Of a stretch of DNA of 64,000 nt, positions 42,268 to 51,400 are shown piece by piece. The notes under the pieces were generated by a model. That model did not search any database. It was not told the origin of the DNA and saw only the letters and a list, made by a program, of their open reading frames with translations. The DNA is taken from assembly GCA_025924715.1 (NCBI GenBank), contig JAICHV010000001.1, positions 62,001-126,000 on the forward strand, read 5' to 3'. Source of the stretch: Alphaproteobacteria bacterium. Lineage in GTDB: Bacteria; Pseudomonadota; Alphaproteobacteria; Micropepsales; Micropepsaceae. Positions within the stretch are counted from its first letter, which is position 1; each line of letters starts with the position of its first letter. Position numbers and translations under genes: made by a program.

Positions 42268-42618
42268 ACGGGGCCGGCGCGCCGTGGGCTTTTGCTCCTC
42301 CGCGGGTGCCTGGCGCGGCGCAAGTTGTGCGATCGCCACCGGCGGCGTCTCCGTCACCGACCCCAGTGCCGGCGGCGGCACGGCGCAGGGACTGAGAGGA
42401 TCGCAGTCCGCCTTAAGCGGAGGCGCTGCGCGCAGCGCAGGCTCGACCACCGCAACGTCCTTTGTGGCGGCGGTGGGCGGAATCACGATCGATGGCGGCT
42501 TGGGATCGGACAGGATCGGCGGCGTGTTGCCGCTCGAAACCTCAGCCTTGGACGGCACGGACAGCCCTGCCGTGACCGCAGCCATTGCCAAAAATACAAA
42601 TATCCTGTGCTTCACCAT
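41986..42618 (-). CDS. Exported low-complexity protein, overlapping antisense
   Basis: ATG 42618 gives 210 residues with a signal peptide (MVKHRIFVFLAMAAVTAGLS) and a Pro/Ala-rich first half, ending in four Cys-Asp/Pro-type segments. The second half is antisense to the DUF4282-like gene for 280 bp and reads as low-complexity His/Ala/Arg, so the true gene may be shorter or the frame spurious beyond 42268. Its start lies 70 bp before the stop of the M16 gene on the same strand. Weak evidence. Confidence 0.35.
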   Translation of the reverse strand: MVKHRIFVFLAMAAVTAGLSVPSKAEVSSGNTPPILSDPKPPSIVIPPTAATKDVAVVEPALRAAPPLKADCDPLSPCAVPPPALGSVTETPPVAIAQLAPRQAPAEEQKPTARRPRLGGPIAQGQDRGADFGENANHHPADHGAQQNQKYEHARAQWRRGAAQEGESPHERSAETAPAHAWAPRAGELSHAGLTRSRPSRLTLGRHGRP

Positions 42619-42688
42619 CGCCAAACTCCCGCCGCCATAACGCTCGGCGCCCCCGAAGGGTGCCCGCCAACTGGCAGGCGCGGGAACC

Positions 42689-45478
42689 TTATAGGCCGAC
42701 CCGTACCTTGATCACCTTGTCCGCCACCAAATATTTGCGCGCCGTCGCGGCGATATCGGCCACGGTTATCTGTTTCAAGTCCGCTTCATAGTCGCGGATC
42801 AGGACGAGTTTTTCGGGATGCTCCGCGGTGTCGTCAAGCGCGGTCAGCCAATATTCGTTGGTCTGACGCGCCTTTTGCAGGTTCTGCAGCGCCGGCACAC
42901 GCGCGCGCTCCAATTCCTCGGGCGCGATATGTCCCGCCTTGATATCCGCGATGATCGCGCTCACCGCCTCATCGAAGGCCGCCGTCTTGTCGCGCGGCAT
43001 CTGCGCCATCGCCTGGATATAGCCGTAATCGAAAACCTTCGACGACGACCCGCCCACTTGCGCCACATAGGTAAGGCCCTCGCCGCGCAGCTTGTCGAAC
43101 AAGCGCTCCTGCATGATGTCGGCGGTCAGGCTCTGGGCGACATCGTCCTTGATGTCGGGAAAGCGTCCCAGGGTCGGCCACAACAGGCTGGCAATATCCT
43201 GTCCCGGCGAGCCGCTATGGGCCAGCGCGATGGCGGCGCCGCCGGCCGGCAAATGGGTGGCATTCTCCCGCGTCACCGTCGGGCGCGCGGCATCGCGCGG
43301 CGGCAACGCCCCGAACGTCGCCGCCACGGCTTTCACCGCTGCTTCCGGCGTAATATCGCCGGTGATGGTCACGTCGATCGCGCCATGGGCGAAGGCCGGC
43401 GCCAAAAGGCTGCGCACATCGTCGACCTTGGCGTCTTGCACCTCTTCAAGGGTAGGGAATTTCCAGCGCATATCGTTTTCATGCAGGAATTGCGGCGCCC
43501 TGGCGCCAAACACCGCCGAAGGATTGGAATCGATCTGGCGCAATTGCGAGCCCAGTTGCGCTTGGGTCTGCTGAAAGCCCTCCGGCCGGAATCCCGGCTG
43601 AGTCAGATAAGCCGCCAACACCTGAAGCTGGGTATCGATATCCGAGGGCACGGTGCCGCCCGACAGGACAAACCCATCCTCACCGATCGAGAAATTCGCG
43701 GAATAGAGTTTTCCGACCAGCAGGCGCTGCATCTGCGTATAGCTCATATCGGAAAGTCCGCCGCGGATCAGCGCCCCCGGCGCCGCCCAGGCCGCGGTGG
43801 CGCGGTCGCGCGGCAGATCCAGCCGGCCGCCGCCCACTTTCACCGAAACCAGCACCTGATTGGCGCGCAGCTTGGATGGCCGCAAAGTCAGCCGCACGCC
43901 ATTGGCGAAGCGCATATAGGTGACGCCCAGATCGGCCACCTGCCTGGTCTCGACCACGCGGCCCGGCCGTCCGAAATCGGCATGGCTCCAAGCCTTGATG
44001 CCCGATGACGCCTGCGCGACGCGCGGTACCGGCGCCGCCTGCTCAGCCGCCAGATAGGCCGCTTTCAAGGCGCTTTCCGCGCCCGGCTCCGGCACCCGGG
44101 CGGACAAGAACATCACCGGCCCGCCGCCGGTGAACAGGGCCCGGAAATGCGCCGACACCGTCTCGGCCTTCAGCCCGGCGAAATCTTCGTCCAGCGTGGC
44201 CAGATCGCGCACCGGGCTGGTATAAACGTCGTCCTCGCTCACTTCGCGCAAGATGCCGACGGCCAAGCGCGATGAGGGACGCGTCCCCGCCCCGGCCGCG
44301 CTCGCCGCAAAACTGGCATGGAGTTCGGTGACGGCCCGGTCCACTTCGTCTTGGGTCACGCCGTCGCGCAGCATTTCAAGCCGGATCGCTTCCGCCGCGG
44401 CCAGCGCGCCGCGCCAATCCTTGTCGCCATAATTGATCGAAACATCGGTGATCCCGACGGCATGCAAATTATCGTCATGCGAAGCGCCGGCGCCGTTGAA
44501 CGGATGGTCCGCACCCGCCGCCGCATCCTGGAACCGCCGGTTCAATATCCGCAAAGCGACATAGTCGATCAGGTCCGACTTCTCGACCGCCTTGTCCTGA
44601 GGCTTTTTCTCCGGCGGCCCCATCCAAGCCAGCGACAGATTGGTGGGCGCTCCCGTCTCGGCATAAATCCCCGCCTCCAATCCGCGGCGAAGCGGAACCG
44701 ACAGCACCGGATCGGCGCCAGCCGGCCCGGTCACGGCCCAATCTCCGAACAAGGTCTTGATGCGCCGTTCGATCTCAGCCGGGTCGATATCGCCGACCAC
44801 GACCAAGGTGGCGCGCTCGGGCCGGTAAAAGGCATGGTAATAAGCCCGCAATTGCTCGACCGGCGCCTGGGCGATGATCGCCGGATCGCCGCTGGCAAGC
44901 GCGGTGGCATGGGGATCCACCAGCAATAGGTCCAGCCGCTTCTGCAAGGCGCGGTAGCCCGGACCATCGCGCAGGCGCAATTCCGACAACACCACGCCGG
45001 CTTCGGTTTTGGCGGCAGCGGGATCGAGCGTCAGATTACTGGCGATCTCGCGCAGATAACCCATCGCCGTCCCCAGGATCGGCCCACTCGATTGCGGCAG
45101 GTCGAATTGATAGATGGTTTCATCCTGGTCGGTGGAGGCATTGATGTCGGCCCCGAACGACAGCCCCATCTGGGACAAGGTTTTTTCAATCGCCCCGTCG
45201 GGGACATGGGCCGAGCCGCGGAAAGCCATATGCTCCACGAAATGCGCCAGGCCCCGCTGCTCGGGACTTTCCTGGATCGAACCGGTGGCAATGCGCAACC
45301 GCAGCGAGACCGCGCCCGTGGGCGTGTTGTTGTGCATGATGGCGTAGCGCATGCCATTGCTCAGCACTCCGAAGGTCACGGCCGGATCGGCGGGGATATC
45401 GCTTTGGGGCCAAGGGGTCGCAAAGGCGGGCAACGCCAGCGCGGCAAGCACCAAGGCAAGGACGATCTTCAAACGCAT
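42689..45478 (-). CDS. M16-family zinc metalloprotease (pitrilysin type), two-domain
   Basis: This 929-residue secreted protease has a signal peptide (MRLKIVLALVLAALALPAFA). The N-terminal M16 domain carries HFVEH (His79, Glu82, His83) with distal Glu in VVLSELRLR. The C-terminal half (from about 520) is the inactive M16_C partner domain, including GGGRLDLPRDRATAAWAAPG. Such proteins resemble mitochondrial processing peptidases and PqqL-type enzymes and degrade peptides in the periplasm. Complete; 130 bp upstream lies the start region shared with the convergent DUF1684 gene. Confidence 0.94.
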   Translation of the reverse strand: MRLKIVLALVLAALALPAFATPWPQSDIPADPAVTFGVLSNGMRYAIMHNNTPTGAVSLRLRIATGSIQESPEQRGLAHFVEHMAFRGSAHVPDGAIEKTLSQMGLSFGADINASTDQDETIYQFDLPQSSGPILGTAMGYLREIASNLTLDPAAAKTEAGVVLSELRLRDGPGYRALQKRLDLLLVDPHATALASGDPAIIAQAPVEQLRAYYHAFYRPERATLVVVGDIDPAEIERRIKTLFGDWAVTGPAGADPVLSVPLRRGLEAGIYAETGAPTNLSLAWMGPPEKKPQDKAVEKSDLIDYVALRILNRRFQDAAAGADHPFNGAGASHDDNLHAVGITDVSINYGDKDWRGALAAAEAIRLEMLRDGVTQDEVDRAVTELHASFAASAAGAGTRPSSRLAVGILREVSEDDVYTSPVRDLATLDEDFAGLKAETVSAHFRALFTGGGPVMFLSARVPEPGAESALKAAYLAAEQAAPVPRVAQASSGIKAWSHADFGRPGRVVETRQVADLGVTYMRFANGVRLTLRPSKLRANQVLVSVKVGGGRLDLPRDRATAAWAAPGALIRGGLSDMSYTQMQRLLVGKLYSANFSIGEDGFVLSGGTVPSDIDTQLQVLAAYLTQPGFRPEGFQQTQAQLGSQLRQIDSNPSAVFGARAPQFLHENDMRWKFPTLEEVQDAKVDDVRSLLAPAFAHGAIDVTITGDITPEAAVKAVAATFGALPPRDAARPTVTRENATHLPAGGAAIALAHSGSPGQDIASLLWPTLGRFPDIKDDVAQSLTADIMQERLFDKLRGEGLTYVAQVGGSSSKVFDYGYIQAMAQMPRDKTAAFDEAVSAIIADIKAGHIAPEELERARVPALQNLQKARQTNEYWLTALDDTAEHPEKLVLIRDYEADLKQITVADIAATARKYLVADKVIKVRVGL

Positions 45479-45607
45479 GTCAAAGCTCCCAACTCCCCGC
45501 AGCTTTATAGCCCGCGCGCTTTATAAAAGTGTCTCACAAAAGCGGGCATTAAATCCATGCCATCCGCGGGGGCGCCGGAACCGCAGGGAACGCCCAAAAA
45601 AGCCCCG

Positions 45608-46492
45608 CTAATGCGCCATATGCGGATCGCGCTCGCCCGCCGTCACCGCCACCGGAATGTCATCCAGCGCCAGCGGACAGGTGTAATGCGCCGAACGGGC
45701 GCAATTGGGATTGTACGCCTGGTTGAAGTCGATGGTGATGTTGGCCGGCGGGAACTTCCCGAAATTTGCCGCATCGACATAGCGGCCGGCGCCATAAGCG
45801 CCCTTGCCTGTCAATTCGTCGTGAAAAAAAGCCGACATGTCCTCGATCTTCTTGGGATCGTTGCTGTCGGTATAGAACGCCAGGGTCACCGGCTTGCCTT
45901 GCAGCACGAACCAGGCATCGCCGGCATGATAGAATTGCTTGTCGGTGCCGCGCGAGGTGCGAAACACCCGCGCCGGCAATTTGGCGTCCGCCACGAACCG
46001 CGCCTTGACCCGGAAAGCGGGATTGAACGGATAATAGGAAACGCCCCTGAATTGCGCCGCCGCCGGATTCTTCTGGTTATAGACAAAAATGCGCCAGCCA
46101 TTGACGCCGGCGCCCACCTGGGTCGGCTGTCCGGCAATATCGACATCCTTGTCGATCGGCACGCTTTTTTGCATTTGCGCCTCGGATACGGGCTTGCCGT
46201 CATGCAAAGCGATCAATTTGCCGCCGCGAATGGACACGCTCAGCACGCCCTGCGCCTTCGCATCATGCGCCCATTTCCAGCTCGCCGGATCGCCCTTGCG
46301 GCCCACCAGCACAGCCGCCTGCCCCTCTCCGATATAGGCGCTGTCCTGGATCTTCAGCATGGCATGGGGCTTTTTCGCATAAGCCTCATTCTGTTCCGCG
46401 ATCCCCTTCTTCCACTCCGCCTCGGGCGATAGGGGGGCCGCCGCGCCCAGCAGCAATAGGGCCATCGCTGCTACAGGATATAAAATACGCAT
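45608..46492 (-). CDS. DUF1684 domain exported protein
   Basis: This 294-residue protein has a signal peptide with a hydrophobic core (MRILYPVAAMALLLLGAAAP). The DUF1684 signature is clear in the C-terminal part: FPPANITIDFNQAYNPNCAR, then YTCPLALDDIPVAVTAGE. Family members are widespread secreted or lipoprotein-type proteins of unknown role. It lies convergent to nothing and divergent from the ApbE-DUF2271 gene, with 166 bp between the starts. Confidence 0.85.
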   Translation of the reverse strand: MRILYPVAAMALLLLGAAAPLSPEAEWKKGIAEQNEAYAKKPHAMLKIQDSAYIGEGQAAVLVGRKGDPASWKWAHDAKAQGVLSVSIRGGKLIALHDGKPVSEAQMQKSVPIDKDVDIAGQPTQVGAGVNGWRIFVYNQKNPAAAQFRGVSYYPFNPAFRVKARFVADAKLPARVFRTSRGTDKQFYHAGDAWFVLQGKPVTLAFYTDSNDPKKIEDMSAFFHDELTGKGAYGAGRYVDAANFGKFPPANITIDFNQAYNPNCARSAHYTCPLALDDIPVAVTAGERDPHMAH

Positions 46493-46658
46493 CCGTTTTC
46501 ACCGGCTGGACCTCCCTTCCATTATAGCGGTCCCGCTACAAAGCACCACGATCCGCAAAAGTTTGTTCAAACCTTGTCAGCCGGGCAGATATAAAAATCG
46601 ACAGACCGCGCCGGCTGTTGTGCAATCACGACCCAAGATTCGCCGACGGAGGCCGCCG

Positions 46659-48077
46659 ATGAACCGCCCTTCCCTTTATGCCGCGCTCCTGGGCACTGTC
46701 TTCGGCATTTGGCCCGCCGGCGCCCAGGCCACAAGCTGGCAGTTCCATGACGATCATGTTCTGGGGACCTCCCTCGATATGATCATGGTCGCGGCGCAAG
46801 AGAGCCTTGCCGTTCAGGCCGCGGATGCGGCGCGCGCCGCCCTTCGCAGGCTGGACGCGGTTCTCAGCGGCTGGCGCGACGACAGCGAACTCGCGGCCCT
46901 GAACGGCGCGGCCAGCCTGAAGGCCTCACCCGATCTGTTCAACCTCATCGCGCTGGGCGAATCCTGGCGCCACGTCACCACCGGCGCCTTCAGTCCGCGG
47001 CTGGGCAGGCTGCTCGCCGCCGATGCCCCCTCCCCCGATCTGGCGGCCGATATCGCGGCCGCGCCCGTCACCCTCGATCCGGCCGCCCGCGTCATCGTCC
47101 GAAGCGAAGCGGTGCAATTCGCCGTCGATGGCATCGCCAAAGGCTATATTGTCGATAGCGCGCTCGAGGCCGCCCGCGCCGTTCCCGGTGTCACATGCGT
47201 GATGATCGATATCGGCGGCGATCTGCGCTGCTGGGGCTGCGCCCCCGGCGGCGATGCCTGGCGCATCGGCGTCGCCGCGGCCGGCGCTCCCGACAATGCA
47301 CCCGCCGCAGTGCTTCTCAATCTCGCCGATCAAGCCGTGGCGACCAGCGGCACCGGCCTTCGCGGCAACATGCTCATGGAGCCCGCCACCGGCTCACCGG
47401 TCCGCCATGTCGTCCAGGCCACCGCCATCGCGGACCGCGCCGCCGATGCCGATGCCCTGGCCAGCGCCTTTGCGGTGATGGCGCCGGGGGACAGTATCGC
47501 CCTTGCCGACCGTCTTCCCGGCGTGGCCGCGCAAATCCTGGCCGCGGACGGCACCGTCCACGCCTCGCAAGGCTGGACCCGATTGGCGCAAGCGCAGCGC
47601 CCCTCCGCGCCAAGCCCGTCGTCCTGGCCGGCCGACTTCTCCCTGCGCATCGATTACGAAGTGCCGTTCATTTCCGGCGGAAGGCGCCCGCACAATCCCT
47701 ATGTCACGCTATGGATCACCGACGCCCAGGGCAATCTGGTCCGTACACTGCTGTTCCTGGCTGCCAAGCGCCGTTATATCGATGAAAATTACGTCTTCTG
47801 GCAGCGCTATGGCGCCACCCGCCAAGCCTTGGTGGAGTCGGTCACCCGCCCCACCCGTCCACCCGGCCGCTATTCCCTGGTCTGGGACGGCCTCGACGAT
47901 CAGGGCCACCCGGTACCGCAAGGAAAATATGTCCTCAATGTCGAAGCCGCCCGCGAACATGGCGATCACAGCCTGCAGCACATCGACCTGGTCCTGGGGA
48001 GCAGCGGCATGACTGCCCAGTCCCCCGCCCAGACCGAACTGGGCGCCACCATGGTGACCTACGGAAAAAATCCGTGA
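46659..48077 (+). CDS. FAD:protein FMN transferase (ApbE)-DUF2271 fusion
   Basis: This 472-residue exported protein joins an ApbE-like flavinyltransferase (residues about 25-330: GTSLDMIMVAA, GAFSPRLGRLL, DGIAKGYIVDSAL, MIDIGGDL, VATSGTG) with a C-terminal DUF2271 domain (about 340-472: FSLRIDYEVPFISGG, RRPHNPYVTLWITDAQGN, GRYSLVWDGLDDQGHPV). The signal peptide is MNRPSLYAALLGTVFGIWP. ApbE proteins attach FMN covalently to Thr in target proteins, and the DUF2271 domain often accompanies PepSY membrane proteins. The next gene overlaps by 4 bp and encodes such a protein. Fusion of both domains is unusual. Confidence 0.85.
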   Translation: MNRPSLYAALLGTVFGIWPAGAQATSWQFHDDHVLGTSLDMIMVAAQESLAVQAADAARAALRRLDAVLSGWRDDSELAALNGAASLKASPDLFNLIALGESWRHVTTGAFSPRLGRLLAADAPSPDLAADIAAAPVTLDPAARVIVRSEAVQFAVDGIAKGYIVDSALEAARAVPGVTCVMIDIGGDLRCWGCAPGGDAWRIGVAAAGAPDNAPAAVLLNLADQAVATSGTGLRGNMLMEPATGSPVRHVVQATAIADRAADADALASAFAVMAPGDSIALADRLPGVAAQILAADGTVHASQGWTRLAQAQRPSAPSPSSWPADFSLRIDYEVPFISGGRRPHNPYVTLWITDAQGNLVRTLLFLAAKRRYIDENYVFWQRYGATRQALVESVTRPTRPPGRYSLVWDGLDDQGHPVPQGKYVLNVEAAREHGDHSLQHIDLVLGSSGMTAQSPAQTELGATMVTYGKNP

Positions 48078-48715
48078 GCACCCCGAAAGCTGCCGCCCCG
48101 CCGGCGCTACGGCCCCGCGCCGCCCTGACCATCGCTTTCTATACCCAATGCCGCCTATGGCATGGCTATCTGTCCGCTTTCGCTTTCCTGGCGCTGATCT
48201 TTTTTTCCGCCACCGGCGTCCTGCTCAACCATCCCGATTGGCTGGCGCAGGATGAAAGCGATGCCCGCATCGCGACGGCACATCTAAGCCCCGGCGAATT
48301 GGACGCGGCGCGCCGCAGCACCGATACCGGCGCGGCCCTGGCCCTGACTTTAGAGCGCAAGATGGCTCTGCTGGGCGCTTATGCCAGCGGCGATGTCGAT
48401 CCCCGCCAAGCGATCCTGCGCTTCGAAGGGGTCAAGGGCAGTTCCGACGTCACCCTCGACATGCACAGCGGCGATGCCACCGCGCGTCTGCGCCAGGCGG
48501 ACATGCTTTCGACCTTGGACGATCTGCATCGCGGCAAAGGTGCCGGGAGAGTCTGGCAAGCGGTCATCGACATCAGCGGAGCGATCATCCTGGCCTTGTC
48601 GGTGATCGGTTACTTGCTGTTCTTCTCTCTGCGCTTTCGCCTGCGCACCGGATTGCTTCTCACCGGATTGAGTCTTGCGGCCCTGGCGGCCATTTTCGTC
48701 TTCTTCATCCCCTGA
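48074..48715 (+). CDS. PepSY-associated membrane protein
   Basis: This 213-residue protein starts at GTG 48074, in overlap with the ApbE-DUF2271 gene. It has an N-terminal helix (WHGYLSAFAFLALIFFSATGVLLNHPDW) typical of PepSY_TM proteins, a periplasmic PepSY-like domain (about 60-150) and three C-terminal helices. PepSY_TM proteins join flavin-dependent or iron-reducing membrane systems. The pair may form a flavinylated electron-transfer unit. The flavinylated target is not seen. Confidence 0.8.
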   Translation: MSTPKAAAPPALRPRAALTIAFYTQCRLWHGYLSAFAFLALIFFSATGVLLNHPDWLAQDESDARIATAHLSPGELDAARRSTDTGAALALTLERKMALLGAYASGDVDPRQAILRFEGVKGSSDVTLDMHSGDATARLRQADMLSTLDDLHRGKGAGRVWQAVIDISGAIILALSVIGYLLFFSLRFRLRTGLLLTGLSLAALAAIFVFFIP

Positions 48716-48737
48716 CCAGGGCCCCCGCGCGCTTTCT

Positions 48738-49349
48738 TTATGCCGCGATCGCCGCGATCTCTTCGCGTGCTTTTGCGATGGCGGCGGCCCGGGCTTCCGG
48801 ACCAAGCGCGATGCCTTCGGCCCGCACCACGGTGACATCGGTGAGCCCGATAAAGCCCAACACGCCCCTCAGATAACTTTCATGATGCTCCAGCGCCGCG
48901 GCCGGCGTGCCCGCCTGATAAAAGCCGCCCCGCGAGGAAGCAATGAAGACTTTCTTGCCCGCCGGCAAAAGCCCCTCCGGACCATTGGCGCCATAGCGGA
49001 AGGTCTTGCCCGCCACCACCACGCGATCGACCCAGGCCTTGAGCTGGCTGGGGATCGAAAAATTATACATCGGCGCGCCGATGACGATGATGTCGGCGTC
49101 GAACAGGTCCTTGATATATTCGCCGCCCGCCGCCAGATCGGCGCTCAACGCGGCATCCTGCACCGCGCCGCCCTGAAACGCGGCCAGATGCGCGCCCGAC
49201 AAATGCAGGGCGGTATCGGCGGCCAGGTCGCGGTGCACCACTTCCAAGCCGGAATGCAGAGCTTTCTCGCGCGCGACGATATCGGCGGTGAGCCCCCGGC
49301 TGACCGAATGCTCACCCAAGATACTGGAGTCCAGATGCAGAAGTTTCAT
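48738..49349 (-). CDS. azoR: FMN-dependent NADH-azoreductase
   Basis: This 203-residue flavodoxin-like enzyme reduces quinones and azo compounds with NADH. It has KLLHLDSSILGEHSVSR (FMN phosphate loop), IVIGAPMYNFSIPSQLKAW and SSRGGFY near 137-143, all diagnostic of AzoR. It is divergent from a LysR gene with 97 bp between, and a 27-bp palindrome sits in that gap. Induction by quinones or electrophiles through LysR is expected. Confidence 0.93.
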   Translation of the reverse strand: MKLLHLDSSILGEHSVSRGLTADIVAREKALHSGLEVVHRDLAADTALHLSGAHLAAFQGGAVQDAALSADLAAGGEYIKDLFDADIIVIGAPMYNFSIPSQLKAWVDRVVVAGKTFRYGANGPEGLLPAGKKVFIASSRGGFYQAGTPAAALEHHESYLRGVLGFIGLTDVTVVRAEGIALGPEARAAAIAKAREEIAAIAA

Positions 49350-49412
49350 GGCCTGTGCCTTTCAATGTCCAGACCAATATCTGGGCCTTGCCAATCCATC
49401 TGAAAAGTACCC

Positions 49413-49439
49413 ATATTCCGATGCTAACCATCGGAATAT
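49413..49439. promoter_or_regulatory. Perfect 11-bp-arm palindrome between azoR and its LysR regulator
   Basis: ATATTCCGATG-CTAAC-CATCGGAATAT is a perfect inverted repeat with a 5-nt spacer, 7 bp upstream of the LysR start and 63 bp from the azoR start. LysR-type sites commonly contain T-N11-A and overlap their own promoter, as here. Confidence 0.8.
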
Positions 49440-49446
49440 CCGATAG

Positions 49447-50346
49447 ATGCTGGATGGTGTTTCCCTCGACCAGTTGCGCGCCTTCATCGCCGCCGCCGAC
49501 GAGGGTAGCTTTTCCGCCGCCGCCCGCAAACTCAGCCGCGCTCAATCGGCCGTGAGCGAATTGATCGCCGGGCTGGAGGGGCAGATCGGCGTCACCTTGT
49601 TCGACCGCGCCGGCCGCACTCCCAAACTCACTTCCCAGGGCGCGGTGCTCCTAGCCGATGCCCGCGCCATCGCCGCCGATGTCGACGCCATGAAAGCGCG
49701 CGCCCATGGCATGTCGGCGGGACTGGAGCCGGAACTGTCGGTGGTGGTGGATGTGATGTTTCCGCTTCTCGCGATCACCGAAGCCGCCAAGGAATTTCGC
49801 GTCACTTTTCCCGCCACGCCCCTGCGTCTCTATGTCGAAGCCTTGGGCGCCGCCTATCAGCCGGTGCTGGATGGCGCTGCCGGCTTCGGCATTGTCGGCT
49901 CGCTGCCCTTGATGCCGGCCAGCTTCAGCGCGGAAAACCTGGTCAGCGTCACCATGGTGACGGTGGCGGCGAAAGATCATCCCTTGGCGGCGAAAGCCGC
50001 ACCCCTGACGAAATCCGATCTCGCCAAACATGTGCAGCTGGTGCTGACCGACCGCTCCACTTTGTCAAAGGGGCGCGAATTCGGCGTGCTCTCGCCGCAG
50101 ACGTGGCGCCTGGCGGATCTCTTCGCCAAACACGCGTTCCTCCTCAATGGTCTGGGCTGGGGAAACATGCCGTTGCATGCGGTGAAAGAGGATATCGCTG
50201 CCGGACGGCTGAAAGAACTCACCATCGCAGAGATACCCGCCGGCAGCCTGCAATTGCCGATGTCAGCCGCCTATCCCACCGCCTCGCCACCCGGCCCCGC
50301 CGGCCGCTGGCTGATCGAGCGGATCAAACGCTGCCCGTCGCCCTGA
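49447..50346 (+). CDS. LysR-family regulator of azoR
   Basis: This 299-residue LTTR has a winged HTH at residues 3-60 (GVSLDQLRAFIAAADEGSFSAAARKL, FDRAGRTPKLTSQGAVLL) and an effector domain (AELSVVVDVMFPL, LPLMPASFSAENLV). It is divergent from azoR, and the palindrome lies in the gap, so it should regulate azoR and itself. Complete. Confidence 0.92.
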   Translation: MLDGVSLDQLRAFIAAADEGSFSAAARKLSRAQSAVSELIAGLEGQIGVTLFDRAGRTPKLTSQGAVLLADARAIAADVDAMKARAHGMSAGLEPELSVVVDVMFPLLAITEAAKEFRVTFPATPLRLYVEALGAAYQPVLDGAAGFGIVGSLPLMPASFSAENLVSVTMVTVAAKDHPLAAKAAPLTKSDLAKHVQLVLTDRSTLSKGREFGVLSPQTWRLADLFAKHAFLLNGLGWGNMPLHAVKEDIAAGRLKELTIAEIPAGSLQLPMSAAYPTASPPGPAGRWLIERIKRCPSP

Positions 50347-50412
50347 CTGGAACTTTTCGGAACCAATCCCCTGCCCGGCCTTTGTCTAAAGGCAGGTCAG
50401 TGGAGGCTTTCA

Positions 50413-50613
50413 ATGGCGATCACTTTCACGCACGACCTTTCCAGCGAACCTCGCCGCGCCTGGCGCAATCGTTATCGCATGTTGCGCGTGGTCGCCCATG
50501 CCGGCCCCGCGCCCAAGGAAAGCGGCACCGCCGCGATCGCCGCCATCGTGTTGGGCGCACTGTTCTGGATCGTGATCTTCACCCTTCTCATCACTCTTTT
50601 CGGACCGCGCTGA
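50413..50613 (+). CDS. Small single-span membrane protein
   Basis: This 66-residue protein starts at ATG 50413 with GGAGG at 50402-50406. The N-terminus is basic (SEPRRAWRNRYRMLRVV), and residues 40-62 form one membrane helix (AAIAAIVLGALFWIVIFTLL). No family recognised. It lies 66 bp after the LysR stop. Confidence 0.65.
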   Translation: MAITFTHDLSSEPRRAWRNRYRMLRVVAHAGPAPKESGTAAIAAIVLGALFWIVIFTLLITLFGPR

Positions 50614-50762
50614 GTCGCTCGCGCGGTCCTTTCGCCCGCCGCCGCCTCCTTCGTCCCCAATAACCCCTGACGACCTACGCCCGCCGATGCTGTATAAGCA
50701 TTCGGCCGCGCCCGCCGCCGTGAGGTTGGCGCGATAACAATGGGCAATTTTTGGAGGGGACA

Positions 50763-51389
50763 ATGGACAAGATTTTGACCGGCTTAGCCGCACTGCTATT
50801 CGTCTCGACCGCAGCGTCGGCGCAGCGTGCCGCCGTCGACATCACCAATGCGCAAGTTCAAGAGGTGCTCAAACAGGGCACCGGCATCGATCATACCCTC
50901 AAGGTGGTCGATATGGGCGATTACCAGCTCTCGGTCGCCGTGATCCATCGCGGTCCCTCCGCACCGCCGGCTGCCGGTAACGGCAGCCGTGCTGCGGCGC
51001 CTGCGGCCAATGTGGTGCGCTGCGGCCTCACCGCGGCACCGGCCGGTGCGGCGCCGGGACCGGCAGGCATGATCGCCCATGACGACACCGCCGAGACCTA
51101 TATCGTTATTTCCGGCTCCGGCACGCTGGTCACCGGCGGCACCATCGTCAATGGCAGCCGTTCGGCTCCCGACAGCGACGTCACCCGGATCCTCAACGGT
51201 CCGTCCTGCAGCGGTGCGGTGGTCGGCGATGTCGTCAGCCGCAAAATGGGTGTCGGCGATATTTCGGTCATTCCGGCCGGCCTGCCCCATGGCTGGATCG
51301 GCATCGACAAGGAAGTCACCTATCTCAGCGTCCGCCCCGATCCCAAAAAGGTGCTGGCGCATGACTACGTCAATCCGCTGCTAAAATAG
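50763..51389 (+). CDS. Exported cupin-domain protein
   Basis: This 208-residue protein has a signal peptide (MDKILTGLAALLFVSTAASA) and an excellent ribosome site (GGAGGGG at 50754-50760). The cupin motif begins HDDTAETYIVISGSGTLVTGG and continues to IPAGLPHGWIGID. A low-complexity Ala/Pro insertion occurs around residues 70-105 (APPAAGNGSRAAAPAANV). Function unspecified for such cupins; sugar or small-molecule binding is usual. Confidence 0.8.
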   Translation: MDKILTGLAALLFVSTAASAQRAAVDITNAQVQEVLKQGTGIDHTLKVVDMGDYQLSVAVIHRGPSAPPAAGNGSRAAAPAANVVRCGLTAAPAGAAPGPAGMIAHDDTAETYIVISGSGTLVTGGTIVNGSRSAPDSDVTRILNGPSCSGAVVGDVVSRKMGVGDISVIPAGLPHGWIGIDKEVTYLSVRPDPKKVLAHDYVNPLLK

Positions 51390-51400
51390 CGGCACGGCAA

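Noticed and set aside
42818..44008. 396-codon plus-strand frame with Arg/His-rich sequence
   Set aside because: Antisense shadow of the M16 protease; its composition (RRH, QRH runs) is typical of reverse-frame GC-rich DNA.
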